The position numbers were made by a program, and so were the translations under genes. From Candidatus Saccharimonadota bacterium (GTDB lineage Bacteria; Patescibacteriota; Saccharimonadia; Saccharimonadales; Saccharimonadaceae), in NCBI GenBank assembly GCA_017460625.1, contig JAFUAT010000007.1, forward strand, positions 1-58,628: DNA of 58,628 nucleotides, read 5' to 3'. Shown here one piece after another: positions 40,883 to 49,299 of the stretch. How positions within the stretch are numbered: position 1 is the first letter of the stretch; every line of letters begins with the position of its first letter. Below the pieces are notes generated by a model. That model was not told where the DNA came from, searched no databases, and saw only the letters and a list, made by a program, of their open reading frames with translations.

Positions 40883-40902
40883 TTATCCACATTTGTGGAA
40901 AA
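40883..40902. promoter_or_regulatory. Pair of DnaA-box-like sites
   Basis: TTATCCACA (40883-40891), the canonical box, is followed three bases later by the inverted TGTGGAAAA (40894-40902). They lie 43 bases before the -35 element of the following promoter. Two boxes are too few to call an origin; control by DnaA is possible. Confidence 0.5.
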
Positions 40903-40944
40903 CTTCATGGTGTGAAAAAATGTCAAAATTCTTCAAAAAAGCAC

Positions 40945-40973
40945 TTGCATTTTCCTGAAAAACATACTATACT
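40945..40973 (+). promoter_or_regulatory. Sigma-70-type promoter ahead of the division cluster
   Basis: TTGCAT (40945-40950) and TATACT (40968-40973) with a 17-base spacer. The start would be about 300 bases before rsmH, producing the structured region below. Confidence 0.7.
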
Positions 40974-40979
40974 GAAGTT

Positions 40980-41267
40980 AGTGGAAACAATTACAAAAAC
41001 CACGAAACAAAAAAGCACATTAAAAAGGTTTGAGAACGATCAACTAGGAGCTCTGGCGCGCATTAAAATTTAGCGAGATGCGAAAAAACAATCGTGCGCA
41101 CTTTTCTCTAACACACCTCCCAATAAAACTCTATAGATCGTGTATGATCAACACAATAAGTCTCTCAACGGCTACAATTTTTATAATTGTGGTGGATAAA
41201 TTGTGTATTAAAACAAAAAACAAACAGAAACAAAACCGCTGAAGTTTCTAGTTGAGCGTTCTCAAAC
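40980..41267 (+). ncRNA. Candidate structured RNA or long leader before rsmH
   Basis: GTTTGAGAACGATCAACTAG (41028-41047) and 41248-41267 are complementary at 19 of 20 positions and enclose 200 bases without a supported ORF. Inner dyads include GCGCGCA/TGCGCAC-type pairing near 41056-41100 and an ACACAATTT-like dyad near 41175-41205. A separate leaderless promoter for rsmH follows at 41275, so the upstream transcript may be an RNA in its own right. I see no RNase P, tmRNA or SRP signature. Confidence 0.4.
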
Positions 41268-41286
41268 AATAGAATATAATATATAC

Positions 41287-42165
41287 ATGGAGAAATTACA
41301 TAATCCAGTATTATTATCTGAAGTTTTGGCAAGTCTTCGTCCTAAGCTTGGTGAGTCATATTTAGATCTCACGGCTGGTTACGGTGGACACGCCGAGAAA
41401 ATTTTGGATGTAACACAGAATTATAAGGATTCCGTGCTGGTAGATCGCGATAGCTATGCCATAGAATATCTAAAAAAGAAATTCGAAGGCAGAGATATTA
41501 CGTTTTATCATAGCGATTTTTACGATTCAGTGCTACAGCTTTTGCAGTGTGGAAAAACTTTTGATATAATACTAGCCGATTTTGGAGTTTCTTCACCGCA
41601 GCTAGATATAAAGGAACGCGGTTTTAGTTTCCGTGAGGAAGCTAATCTGGATATGCGGATGGACCAGAGGCAAAAGCTTACAGCGGATTATATAGTTAAT
41701 CACTGGAGCGAACGAGATCTCGGCGATATTTTCATTAAATACGGCGAAATCCCATCGGGTAGCGCTCGGATGTATGCTCGAGTAATCGTACATCATCGTC
41801 CTATTCATACCACCACGGGTCTAGCCGATCTCATTAAAACGAGAATCCATGGCTATTCCAAGACTCATCCAGCTACTCGCGTCTTCCAAGCTATCCGTAT
41901 TGCCGTTAATGACGAACTCGGACTTATAGAAAAGTCCCTCCCGCTTCTTCCGCAACTTTTAAACCCAAACGGACGCCTTGGAATCATCACCTTTCATAGT
42001 CTAGAAGATCGATTGGTCAAGGAGTTCCTAAGAGAAGAGATAGAACATGGCGAGGAATCAAGACTAAAAGTAGAAGTCAAAAAACCAATCACTGCGGAGC
42101 AAATGGAGTTGTTTATCAACCCGCGTGCTAGAAGTGCAAAGCTCAGAGTAGCTAAGCGAGTATAG
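41287..42165 (+). CDS. rsmH: 16S rRNA (cytosine-1402-N4)-methyltransferase
   Basis: A 292-aa AdoMet-dependent enzyme that modifies C1402 in the decoding centre of 16S rRNA; by tradition the first gene of division clusters (mraW). Motifs: YLDLTAGYGGHAEKIL (about 27-42), the cofactor loop, ADFGVSSPQLD (about 97-107), GFSFREE and LDMRMDQ (about 111-127), ATRVFQAIRIAVNDEL (about 197-212) and FHSLEDRLVK (about 236-245). TATAAT stands six bases before the ATG. No mraZ precedes it. Confidence 0.95.
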   Translation: MEKLHNPVLLSEVLASLRPKLGESYLDLTAGYGGHAEKILDVTQNYKDSVLVDRDSYAIEYLKKKFEGRDITFYHSDFYDSVLQLLQCGKTFDIILADFGVSSPQLDIKERGFSFREEANLDMRMDQRQKLTADYIVNHWSERDLGDIFIKYGEIPSGSARMYARVIVHHRPIHTTTGLADLIKTRIHGYSKTHPATRVFQAIRIAVNDELGLIEKSLPLLPQLLNPNGRLGIITFHSLEDRLVKEFLREEIEHGEESRLKVEVKKPITAEQMELFINPRARSAKLRVAKRV

Positions 42166-42213
42166 TTAGCGGAATTGATAAAAATAAAAACAAAACATAA
42201 AAAAGGAGGCAAT

Positions 42214-42288
42214 ATGCCAAAACAAATCGTAGTCGCGAGCCGTTCTCGCACCCAAACCATCAAGGTAAACTTCAAAAAATCAAACTAA
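42214..42288 (+). CDS. 24-residue basic peptide in the division cluster
   Basis: An ATG with AAAGGAGG five bases upstream opens 24 codons (MPKQIVVASRS..., ending KVNFKKSN). Such a strong ribosome site ahead of a short, very basic frame between rsmH and the ftsL-like gene suggests a real small protein or a leader peptide. No homologue is recognised. Confidence 0.5.
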   Translation: MPKQIVVASRSRTQTIKVNFKKSN

Positions 42289-42325
42289 TTGAAGAAAACC
42301 TTCAAACCTAATTTATGTGTGACCC

Positions 42326-42482
42326 ATGTGGGGCCTAATCGCCCCACATCTATGGAAAACACTAAAGACATGGGCCCTTAGGGTCCGCCAAAATAGAGTT
42401 CTCATTTGTGAGAGTGTGATGTATGACCTTCCAACGACCCTAGATAAGTCACTTGTAGCTCTGCTTACCTAGCGGCCGTTGG
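42326..42482 (+). promoter_or_regulatory. Structured leader before the ftsL-like gene
   Basis: The 260-base gap 42289-42549 holds several stems: ATGTGGGGC (42326-42334) with GCCCCACAT (42341-42349); GGGCCCTTAGGGTCC near 42380; CTCATTTGTGAG near 42402; CCAACG (42431-42436) with CGTTGG (42477-42482). None has a proper T-run. It may be a regulatory leader, since the AAGGAG of the next gene lies only at its end. No ORF seen. Confidence 0.45.
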
Positions 42483-42549
42483 CCTAAGACATTTCGCTCG
42501 TAAAGGGAACAAAACAAAAAATAAAAACAAAAAGGAGTTATTAAATTCA

Positions 42550-42900
42550 ATGAGTAGCGTTCAAACCTTCGTATCGCGTCGTGAAGCATCGCCGGTCAGT
42601 TTTGTCCGTGGTCGCAACACTATTCGCGTAGAAAAACGAAATCTCGGTTCAATTTCACAAATTGTAATTGTCAGTATGATTACCTTGATTTTCGGTCTAA
42701 TATATGCAGCCGAAGGCACCAAAGCTACTAGTTTTGATTATGAAATCTCTGCCGTCGAATCCGAAATTTCCGAATTGAATGCCCGTCGTGATGACCTTGC
42801 GGTCGAAAAGGCCCGTCTGACTTCTGTGGCTACAGCCAAATCAAGCACCGTCGCTGCTACTATGCCCGACGCTACTGTGACCGGTTATGCGGCGGATTAA
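42550..42900 (+). CDS. FtsL-like division protein
   Basis: A 116-aa bitopic membrane protein: basic cytoplasmic N-terminus, membrane helix at about 36-54 (ISQIVIVSMITLIFGLIYAA), then a coiled coil (SFDYEISAVESEISELNARRDDL, in part). Size, topology and position between rsmH and ftsI are those of FtsL, which links FtsQ/FtsB and FtsWI at the septum. Sequence identity in FtsL proteins is low everywhere, so the call rests on layout. AAGGAG lies 12 bases before the ATG. It overlaps ftsI by 14 bases. Confidence 0.7.
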   Translation: MSSVQTFVSRREASPVSFVRGRNTIRVEKRNLGSISQIVIVSMITLIFGLIYAAEGTKATSFDYEISAVESEISELNARRDDLAVEKARLTSVATAKSSTVAATMPDATVTGYAAD

Positions 42901-44629
42901 AATTTTAAAGTATATTACTCTAGCTGCATTTGCGATTATTGCGGTGCGGCTGTTTTTCATTCAAATCGTCGAACACGACGCATGGGTTGCTAAAGCCAAC
43001 GAGCAGCACACCATGCTAGAAACCATCACTGCACGCCGTGGCCAAATTTATATGTTGGATGGCTCTGAACCAGTGCCTGTTGTTTTGAATCAGTCAGTCT
43101 ACCAGGTTATTATCGACCCAGCAGTTACCCCAAAAGAAGAAATCAAGTCGGCTCTAGAAAAATATGCCAGCGATAAAATCACCGCAAATCTTGATGATAT
43201 ATATAATATAGAAGGATTACGCTATTATATTGTTGCAAAAAATGTTCCATTTACTGCTGCCGATCAAATCGCGAAGGAGGGCATCAGTAGCGTATGGCTA
43301 AAAGAGGGAAATGGTAGAGTTTATCCAGAAGGCGAAGTCGGCTCTACGGTTCTAGGGTTTGTCAATTCTGATGGTCTTGGTCAATATGGCGTGGAAGGGT
43401 CGCTAAATGATTTGCTAACTGGCAAAGATGGACTTTTGAAATCGATTTCTGATGTAAATAATGTTGCATTGTCTATTGGAAACGACAATGTTAAAATCCC
43501 AGCCACCGACGGCAAAGATGTAGTCTTGTCAATCGATCGCGGCCTCGAACGTGGCGTAGAAGAAGTTTTATCGGGTGCTATTAATTCTACAGCCGCCACC
43601 AATGCCGCCGCATTAGTAATGAATCCAAATACTGGGGAAGTAGTAGCAATGACCGCACTTCCTGGCTACAATCCTGGCGATTACGGAAATGTCAAAGATG
43701 CATCTATCTATATAAATCAAGTTACGGAAGTTCCGTACGAACCAGCTTCAATTTTCAAAAATTTCATTTTCTCCGCTGCCATCAATGAAGGGAAGATGAC
43801 CGCCGATAGCACTTATTTAAATACTCCATTTACCGAAATAGATGGCAACAAGATTTGGAATGCTGAGCAAAGAGCGATTTTAAATAACCAAACTTTAACC
43901 ATGAGAGATGCTCTCTATTGGTCTCTCAACGTTGGTTCTATTCAGGCGCTTAAATTCTTAGGTGACAATCCAAATGAAATTACCGCTACTGGTCGCGAGC
44001 GTATGTATAATTATTATAACGATAAATTCCGCTTGGGGCACGCTACCGGCATAGAACTAATTGAAGCCGAAGGGTTCATTTGGGAACCACATGCAGAAAT
44101 CTATGGTTTGAACGCCGCTTACGCCAATATGACTTTTGGTCAGAATCTATCTGCCACTATGATTCAAACTGCCGCCGCATTTTCATCTGTAGTAAATGGC
44201 GGAGTTTGGCGCACCCCATCGGTAGTTAAAGGCACTCTGGAAAACGGTGAGATTAAACCTTTAAAAAACCACGAAAAAGTCGAAGACCAAATTCTTTTAC
44301 CAGAAACATCTGCTACAATGCGAAGCCTTCTTATCAACAACCGTAGTTACAAAGCTCGTGCCGGAATTGATAAACCAGGCTATGACGTTGGCGGTAAATC
44401 AGGCACCGCCCAGGTCGTCGTTAATGGCGCTTACGACGACAGCATGACAAACCTTGTCGGCTCATATATCGGATTTGTCGCGCCAACTGGTAAAATGCCC
44501 GAATATGTCATTATGGTCAAAATGTGGGGCGAAGGCCAGGCTCTTTCTGGCGGGGAAGCACAGGATTTATTCGACACACTCTCAAACTACGTAATTAACT
44601 ATTTAAAAATTAAACCAGGAGGGGTATAA
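42887..44629 (+). CDS. ftsI: Peptidoglycan D,D-transpeptidase FtsI (PBP2/PBP3 class B)
   Basis: A 580-aa class B penicillin-binding protein that cross-links septal peptidoglycan. N-terminal anchor about 9-27, pedestal domain with ARRGQIYMLDG (about 50-60), then the transpeptidase: SxxK as PASIFKNF (about 285-292), SxN as YWSLNVGS (about 344-351) and KSGT as GGKSGTAQVV (about 502-511). It lies between the ftsL-like gene and mraY. No PASTA repeats are present. Confidence 0.92.
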   Translation: MRRIKILKYITLAAFAIIAVRLFFIQIVEHDAWVAKANEQHTMLETITARRGQIYMLDGSEPVPVVLNQSVYQVIIDPAVTPKEEIKSALEKYASDKITANLDDIYNIEGLRYYIVAKNVPFTAADQIAKEGISSVWLKEGNGRVYPEGEVGSTVLGFVNSDGLGQYGVEGSLNDLLTGKDGLLKSISDVNNVALSIGNDNVKIPATDGKDVVLSIDRGLERGVEEVLSGAINSTAATNAAALVMNPNTGEVVAMTALPGYNPGDYGNVKDASIYINQVTEVPYEPASIFKNFIFSAAINEGKMTADSTYLNTPFTEIDGNKIWNAEQRAILNNQTLTMRDALYWSLNVGSIQALKFLGDNPNEITATGRERMYNYYNDKFRLGHATGIELIEAEGFIWEPHAEIYGLNAAYANMTFGQNLSATMIQTAAAFSSVVNGGVWRTPSVVKGTLENGEIKPLKNHEKVEDQILLPETSATMRSLLINNRSYKARAGIDKPGYDVGGKSGTAQVVVNGAYDDSMTNLVGSYIGFVAPTGKMPEYVIMVKMWGEGQALSGGEAQDLFDTLSNYVINYLKIKPGGV

Positions 44630-44637
44630 TAACAGTA
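44616..44637 (+). promoter_or_regulatory. Combined ribosome site and leaderless promoter for mraY
   Basis: AGGAGGGG (44617-44624) runs straight into TATAAT (44625-44630), six bases before the ATG at 44637. Long operon transcripts would use the SD, transcripts from the internal promoter would be leaderless. Confidence 0.65.
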
Positions 44638-45662
44638 TGGGCGTTATTAACGAGGAGGTTTTCTACGGTTTGCTTTTAGCCTTGGCTAGTTTTCTAGTTT
44701 CAATGATGCTAACCCCTATCTATACTCATTTTGCTTACAAATATCATTTTTGGAAAAAGCAAAAACAAAAAACCGTCGATGGCAAAGATTTGCCAATCAT
44801 GTCTAAGCTTCATGCGCACAAATTCAAGCGGACTTTTCCGACTATGGCTGGCTTAATTGGCATAGTTGCTGTCACTGTAGTTACTTGGGTTTTTAATCTA
44901 GATCGTGGCCAAACTTGGTTGCCGCTGGTCGGATTTTTGGGTGGTTCCTTTGTGGGGGTAGTAGATGATTCTATCAATATTTTTGGCTCTGGTCGTGGTG
45001 CCGCTGGTCTTCGTGGACCAGTTAAATTTTTGCTAATCACCGCAGTAGGCGTTGCGCTCGGTTGGTTCTTCGCTGTTAAACTCGGCTGGACAAGTATCCT
45101 CGTTCCATTTATTGGTAATATAGAAATCGGCATAGTCGGCGTAATCGCCGTGTTTGCTTTTGCCGTGGTTGCTACATCAAACGCCGTAAATATTACCGAT
45201 GGTCTAGACGGTCTAGCTGGGGGTCTTGCGATGTTGTCATACGGCGCTTTTGGCGTTATCGCACTCTTTCAGGGAAATATCATGTTGTTTGGTTTTTGTC
45301 TTACCGTTATTGGCTGGCTTCTTAGCTACATTTGGTTCAACGTTCCGCCTGCTCGCTTCATGATGGGTGATACTGGTTCGTTTGCGCTTGGCGCCGGGCT
45401 AGGCGTTGTTGCTATGATGACCAACTCACTTCTACTTTTACCAATTATTGGCCTACCTTTTGTAGTAGAGACTGGCTCATCGCTAATCCAGCTTATTTCC
45501 AAAAAATTCTGGGGGCGCAAAATCTTTATATCAGCACCGCTCCACCATCATCTAGAAGCTAAAGGCTGGGGGGAAGCAAAAATTGTTATGCGCTTCTGGA
45601 TTATTGCTGGCGTTTGTGCTATTCTGGGTGTCTTTCTAGCCGCCGTTGGGGGTGCGGTATGA
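44637..45662 (+). CDS. mraY: Phospho-N-acetylmuramoyl-pentapeptide transferase
   Basis: A 341-aa polytopic enzyme that forms lipid I from UDP-MurNAc-pentapeptide and undecaprenyl phosphate. About ten membrane helices. Signature sites: GVVDDSINIF (about 103-112), NAVNITDGLDGLAGG (about 182-196) with the catalytic Asp, PPARFMMGDTG (about 236-246) and APLHHHLEAKGW (about 300-311). It is followed by ftsW with an ATGA stop/start overlap. Confidence 0.94.
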   Translation: MGVINEEVFYGLLLALASFLVSMMLTPIYTHFAYKYHFWKKQKQKTVDGKDLPIMSKLHAHKFKRTFPTMAGLIGIVAVTVVTWVFNLDRGQTWLPLVGFLGGSFVGVVDDSINIFGSGRGAAGLRGPVKFLLITAVGVALGWFFAVKLGWTSILVPFIGNIEIGIVGVIAVFAFAVVATSNAVNITDGLDGLAGGLAMLSYGAFGVIALFQGNIMLFGFCLTVIGWLLSYIWFNVPPARFMMGDTGSFALGAGLGVVAMMTNSLLLLPIIGLPFVVETGSSLIQLISKKFWGRKIFISAPLHHHLEAKGWGEAKIVMRFWIIAGVCAILGVFLAAVGGAV

Positions 45663-46888
45663 ATCGCAAACACAAATCCGACTTGGTGATTCTTTTTACC
45701 GCACTAGGGCTCATGGCGCTGGGTCTTATTGTAATTTACGCTATCGGTCCGATGCGGGCAAACGTTCTAAATAGTACCTATGGCACTGATTACGGCCCGA
45801 ACGATTTTTTTCTAGGTCAACTCCGTTCGGTGTTATTATCCCTTGCGGCGTTTTTCTTTGCCTTTAAAGTTCTGCCGTACAAATACATCCAAAAAGCCGC
45901 CAAACCACTACTAATTTTTGCGCTATTATTGTCATTAGCGCTCTGGGTTTTGTCGATGGCTCACGCTTCAATTGTTAAATGCGAACTCGGTGAGTGCCGC
46001 TGGTTTCAATTTGGTTCGGTCAGTTTCCAGCCAGCAGAGATTCTAAAGTTGGCCCTTGCAATTTATCTTGCCGATTTTCTTGCTCGCAAAAAAGCTGAAG
46101 GTCAAGTAGGGAAGTTTCAAGAATTCTGGTTGCCACTAATAATCGTTTGTGGTTTGTCATTGGGGCTCGTAGTGGTAGCACAGGGTGATTTAGGTACAGG
46201 CGTTGCACTCATCGCAATTATCTTTGGCATGTTGTTAGTTTCCGGGGTTCCAAGTTGGCAGTATCTCGTGATGCTAGCAATAGTTTTAACCGTGGCGGTT
46301 GGCTCCGTAGTAATGTCGTCTCACCGGATGGAACGTGTCAATGCTTGGTTTACTACCTTGACGGGCGGCGATTCATCAGATTCTACTTATCACATAGACA
46401 ACGCCATGCTAGCCATTGGCACCGGAGGTTTCGGTGGCGTAGGCATTGGCAATTCAGTCCAAGCCACCGGATATTTACCAGAGTCCATCAACGACTCCGT
46501 TTTTGCCATCATGGGCGAAACCTTTGGCTTCGTTGGGCTTTTTCTAGTAATCGCAGTTTTTTGTATTATGCTTCTTCGGATGTTAAAAGTGGCAAGCCAT
46601 ACGCCAGACGACAACAACCGCTTTTTAATCGTGGGTATTTTTTCGTGGACTTTAGCTCAAGTAGTTGTAAATATTATGGCTATGACCGCCTTGGTTCCAG
46701 TTACCGGTATTACATTACCACTTTTGTCTTACGGTGGGACTTCCATGCTCTTTATCGCCTTTGCAATTGGTTACGTTTGTCAACTTTCGTGTTATACTAG
46801 TAGAGAGGGAATCGATAAGCATGAAAATATTAGTAGTGGGGGGCGGCAGCGGGGGTCACATTACTCCAGCCGTCGCCGTCATTCGTGA
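45659..46888 (+). CDS. ftsW: SEDS peptidoglycan polymerase FtsW
   Basis: A 409-aa ten-helix SEDS-family glycosyltransferase that polymerises lipid II with its partner FtsI. Recognisable are FQPAEILKLALAIYLADF (about 122-139), QGDLGTG (about 176-182), the central AIGTGGFGGVGIGNSVQ (about 255-271), LPESINDSVFAIMGET (about 276-291) and GITLPLLSYGGTSM (about 350-363). The start at 45659 overlaps the mraY stop. Its 3' end overlaps murG by 68 bases, an unusually long overlap that gives it an extra hydrophilic tail. Confidence 0.93.
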   Translation: MNRKHKSDLVILFTALGLMALGLIVIYAIGPMRANVLNSTYGTDYGPNDFFLGQLRSVLLSLAAFFFAFKVLPYKYIQKAAKPLLIFALLLSLALWVLSMAHASIVKCELGECRWFQFGSVSFQPAEILKLALAIYLADFLARKKAEGQVGKFQEFWLPLIIVCGLSLGLVVVAQGDLGTGVALIAIIFGMLLVSGVPSWQYLVMLAIVLTVAVGSVVMSSHRMERVNAWFTTLTGGDSSDSTYHIDNAMLAIGTGGFGGVGIGNSVQATGYLPESINDSVFAIMGETFGFVGLFLVIAVFCIMLLRMLKVASHTPDDNNRFLIVGIFSWTLAQVVVNIMAMTALVPVTGITLPLLSYGGTSMLFIAFAIGYVCQLSCYTSREGIDKHENISSGGRQRGSHYSSRRRHS

Positions 46889-48065
46889 GATTCTAGAAAA
46901 ACGCCCTCGTGCAGAGGTTGAATTTTGGACTGATTTTAAATACTTCAAAAACGTCACCAAGCTTTGTTCTGAAATTGGCGTTTCCTGGGCGGAAGGTTAC
47001 GAGTCGAAAAAGGGAAGAAAAGGCCCCGTCATTCGTGTCCGTCGAACTCTAGCGGGCAAATTCCACCGTTATTCTGGTTGGAAGTTTTCTGATTATTTCG
47101 TACATTTTGATATCACGCTTAAAGATTTGCTAATCGGAAATATTCTAGGCTTTCTCGGCTTTCTAGGTGGCCTTGTTATGAGCTTTGTTAGATTGATTTT
47201 ACCAGGCACTCGTCCGAATGTCATCTTCTTAAAAGGTGGTTATACGTGCTTACCAATCGGCATGGTAGCTAAACTTTTTCGTATTCCATATATCATTCAC
47301 GAATCAGACTCCGTAGCTGGCCTAGCCAATCGTTTATTAATGAAAAAAGCCGTCAAGGTTGCTTTTGGTATGCCACCATCAGACGAGATAATGGAAAAAC
47401 ACAAAAACTATGTCTATACCGGTATACCAGTGGCTCCAGAGTTTAAGCCAGTCAGTCTTTTTCGCATGGAACAGCTTAAGAAAGCCTTTTCATTTAACCC
47501 AGATCGGCCTCTAGTTGTAATTACAGGTGGCTCGCAGGGGTCTGAAAATCTCAACGAAACTACGCGAATTATTTTGCCAGAACTATTAAAATCTACATCG
47601 GTCGCCCTGGTTGCCGGTCGCAAACATTACGAGAACATGTTAGATCTCAAAAAATACGAAAACTGGGATCATGCTTCACTAGAATCAAATTTTCGGATGT
47701 GGGAGTTTAATACTACAATGGATGAGCTCATGGGTGCAGCTGACGTTGTAGTGTCTCGCGCCGGCGCTACCACCATAGCAGAATTAGCTGCCTTGAAAAA
47801 AGCCACAATTCTAGTACCGTTTGAGCGTTTGCCAGGCTCGCACCAATTAGAAAATGCCAAACGTTTGTCTAGTTCAGAAGCCGCTGTAATGGTCTCCGAC
47901 GCAGATATGATGAAAAATCCTTCCGAACTTCTAGAAGCTATTACCCATCTCGTCCGTAGTCCACGTCTTCGCGCTGATCTGGCCGATCACCTTCATAGCG
48001 AGGCTTGCGTCGATGCCGCTACGCGCTTAGCAGATCTAATCCTAGAAGAGGCAGATAAAAAGTGA
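46821..48065 (+). CDS. murG: UDP-GlcNAc:lipid I N-acetylglucosaminyltransferase
   Basis: A 414-aa GT28 enzyme converting lipid I to lipid II at the membrane. G-loops GGGSGGHITPA (about 7-17) and ITGGSQGSENLNE (about 234-246), IHESDSVAGLANRLL (about 159-173) and SRAGATTIAELAAL with GSHQLENAKRL (about 312-355) are typical. It is about 55 residues longer than usual through an insertion with a hydrophobic stretch (ILGFLGFLGGLVMSFVRL, about 114-131). GAGAGGGA lies before the ATG at 46821, inside ftsW. Confidence 0.94.
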   Translation: MKILVVGGGSGGHITPAVAVIREILEKRPRAEVEFWTDFKYFKNVTKLCSEIGVSWAEGYESKKGRKGPVIRVRRTLAGKFHRYSGWKFSDYFVHFDITLKDLLIGNILGFLGFLGGLVMSFVRLILPGTRPNVIFLKGGYTCLPIGMVAKLFRIPYIIHESDSVAGLANRLLMKKAVKVAFGMPPSDEIMEKHKNYVYTGIPVAPEFKPVSLFRMEQLKKAFSFNPDRPLVVITGGSQGSENLNETTRIILPELLKSTSVALVAGRKHYENMLDLKKYENWDHASLESNFRMWEFNTTMDELMGAADVVVSRAGATTIAELAALKKATILVPFERLPGSHQLENAKRLSSSEAAVMVSDADMMKNPSELLEAITHLVRSPRLRADLADHLHSEACVDAATRLADLILEEADKK

Positions 48066-48685
48066 GAAAAAAAGACCCAGCACCATCCGCGCCCGAAGCA
48101 CCCAAACTCGCTCGGCGCCATCAAAACAAACATTCTCACATCAAATCAGGCCGAACCATTGGTGAGAGAAGGGAACATGTCGAAACCGCATCTGAGCGTC
48201 TAGCCGCTCGAAAAAAAGTCAAAAAACGCCAGAATCTCCGTATTATTATTACAGTTGTTGGTTTTATCATAGTCGGGGTCGCTGTCGTGCTACTCCTGAC
48301 AAAAGTACTATCCCAAAGGGAAGTGAACGAAGTCGAGACGGCACCCACTACAGTAGTAAAAACATACAAACCATCGATAGAGATAATCGACGAAAACGCC
48401 GCAGGCGGCATCACCACCCGCATGTCTGAATATATTGGCAAACTCGAATCAGATTTCCGCGAAAGGAATTATACCCCAATAAAAGCCGTCATCCCAGCCG
48501 GTTCCATCCGTGAAGTGGATTTTTATCTAGAAGGTGTACCCGGCTATATTAAAACCACCATCGACCGCGGCACCGGTGTCACCGCCGAAGACGCCGATCG
48601 GATGCTTCGGTATCTCACCTTGAATGAAGTATCAGAGTTTACTTATATAGATGTCAGAATAGACGGAAAAGCCTACTATAAGTAG
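48062..48685 (+). CDS. FtsQ/DivIB-position membrane protein
   Basis: A 207-aa bitopic protein: long basic cytoplasmic segment (about 1-60), membrane helix about 61-84 (NLRIIITVVGFIIVGVAVVL) and an outer domain of about 120 residues. Position directly after murG and topology match FtsQ/DivIB, which in other bacteria has a POTRA domain after the helix; here that similarity is not obvious. The GTG start overlaps the murG stop (GTGA). Last gene of the cluster. Confidence 0.6.
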   Translation: MRKKDPAPSAPEAPKLARRHQNKHSHIKSGRTIGERREHVETASERLAARKKVKKRQNLRIIITVVGFIIVGVAVVLLLTKVLSQREVNEVETAPTTVVKTYKPSIEIIDENAAGGITTRMSEYIGKLESDFRERNYTPIKAVIPAGSIREVDFYLEGVPGYIKTTIDRGTGVTAEDADRMLRYLTLNEVSEFTYIDVRIDGKAYYK

Positions 48686-48691
48686 AAAAGC

Positions 48692-48746
48692 GTTCGGGTT
48701 TTGTTCGGGTATGTTTTTTGTTCTTTTCGTTCGGTTTTTGTTCGGG
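48692..48746 (+). repeat. Clustered GTTCGG units
   Basis: Four GTTCGG units occur here, two of them as TTGTTCGGG (48701-48709 and 48738-48746). The 8-mer TTGTTCGG also occurs at 5294, 36511, 36541, 40814, 40859 and 49771, always on the plus strand. Confidence 0.5.
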
Positions 48747-49242
48747 AATTTTTAAAGTATTTACATTTAAAGTAGGGCAGAAGTAAAGAAAAACAGGGAA
48801 AAACTAAAAAAAGGGAAATAATCAAGGGAAAAAGTCAAATGTGGAAAACTCGGCCACGCGGCAGGCTATTAACAGGGGTGGCGGGATTTTAGATAACCAG
48901 AGTTGTAATTTTATCAACAATAAGTCTCGTTTAAAGACCCAAAAATGCTTTACAATTACCAATGAACAGCTCTGTTCACGCCCCAGTTATGATATATTTA
49001 AGATCTCAAGTCCAGGTACGAGCGTAATTATTGGTTTAAAACCTAGCCACACTAATTCCCGCTTAGCCGTTTTTCCCTTAGCCACTAGCATTTTACTGGT
49101 TTCAGGACGCATCGACAATCGTCTATTTTTAAATACTCCAATGTCTTAAAATCTATATTGTGCGACATTAAAATTATATAAATTTGGACGACTGTCGTTA
49201 TGTCGATTGCGTCGAATTACGTTAAAATTCTAATAAATATTC
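48747..49242. other. Intergenic region without a supported gene
   Basis: About 500 bases with A-rich tracts (GGGAAAAACTAAAAAAAGGG near 48797), a DnaA-box-like TGTGGAAAA (48842) and low-complexity sequence. A 102-codon plus-strand frame (48841-49149) and a 41-codon minus-strand frame (about 48992-49117) exist but have no ribosome site or motif. A structured RNA cannot be excluded. Confidence 0.4.
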
Positions 49243-49277
49243 AATTCTGGAACGGAATTCACTTCCGTCCCAGAATT
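49243..49277. terminator. Hairpin after the VirD4-like gene
   Basis: AATTCTGGAACGGAA (49243-49257) and TTCCGTCCCAGAATT (49263-49277) form a 15-bp stem with one mismatch, 23 bases after the end of the minus-strand gene. The following sequence is AT-rich but has no clean T-run. Confidence 0.5.
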
Positions 49278-49299
49278 CAAACTCCCTTACTATCTAGCG

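Noticed and set aside
40883-41206. Chromosomal origin of replication
   Set aside because: Only two or three DnaA-box-like sites, no AT-rich repeat array and no dnaA/dnaN gene nearby.
48841-49149. Plus-strand frame of 102 codons and an opposing frame of 41 codons (about 48992-49117)
   Set aside because: Neither has a ribosome site, a TATAAT-N6 start or a recognisable motif; kept only as part of the gene-free region.
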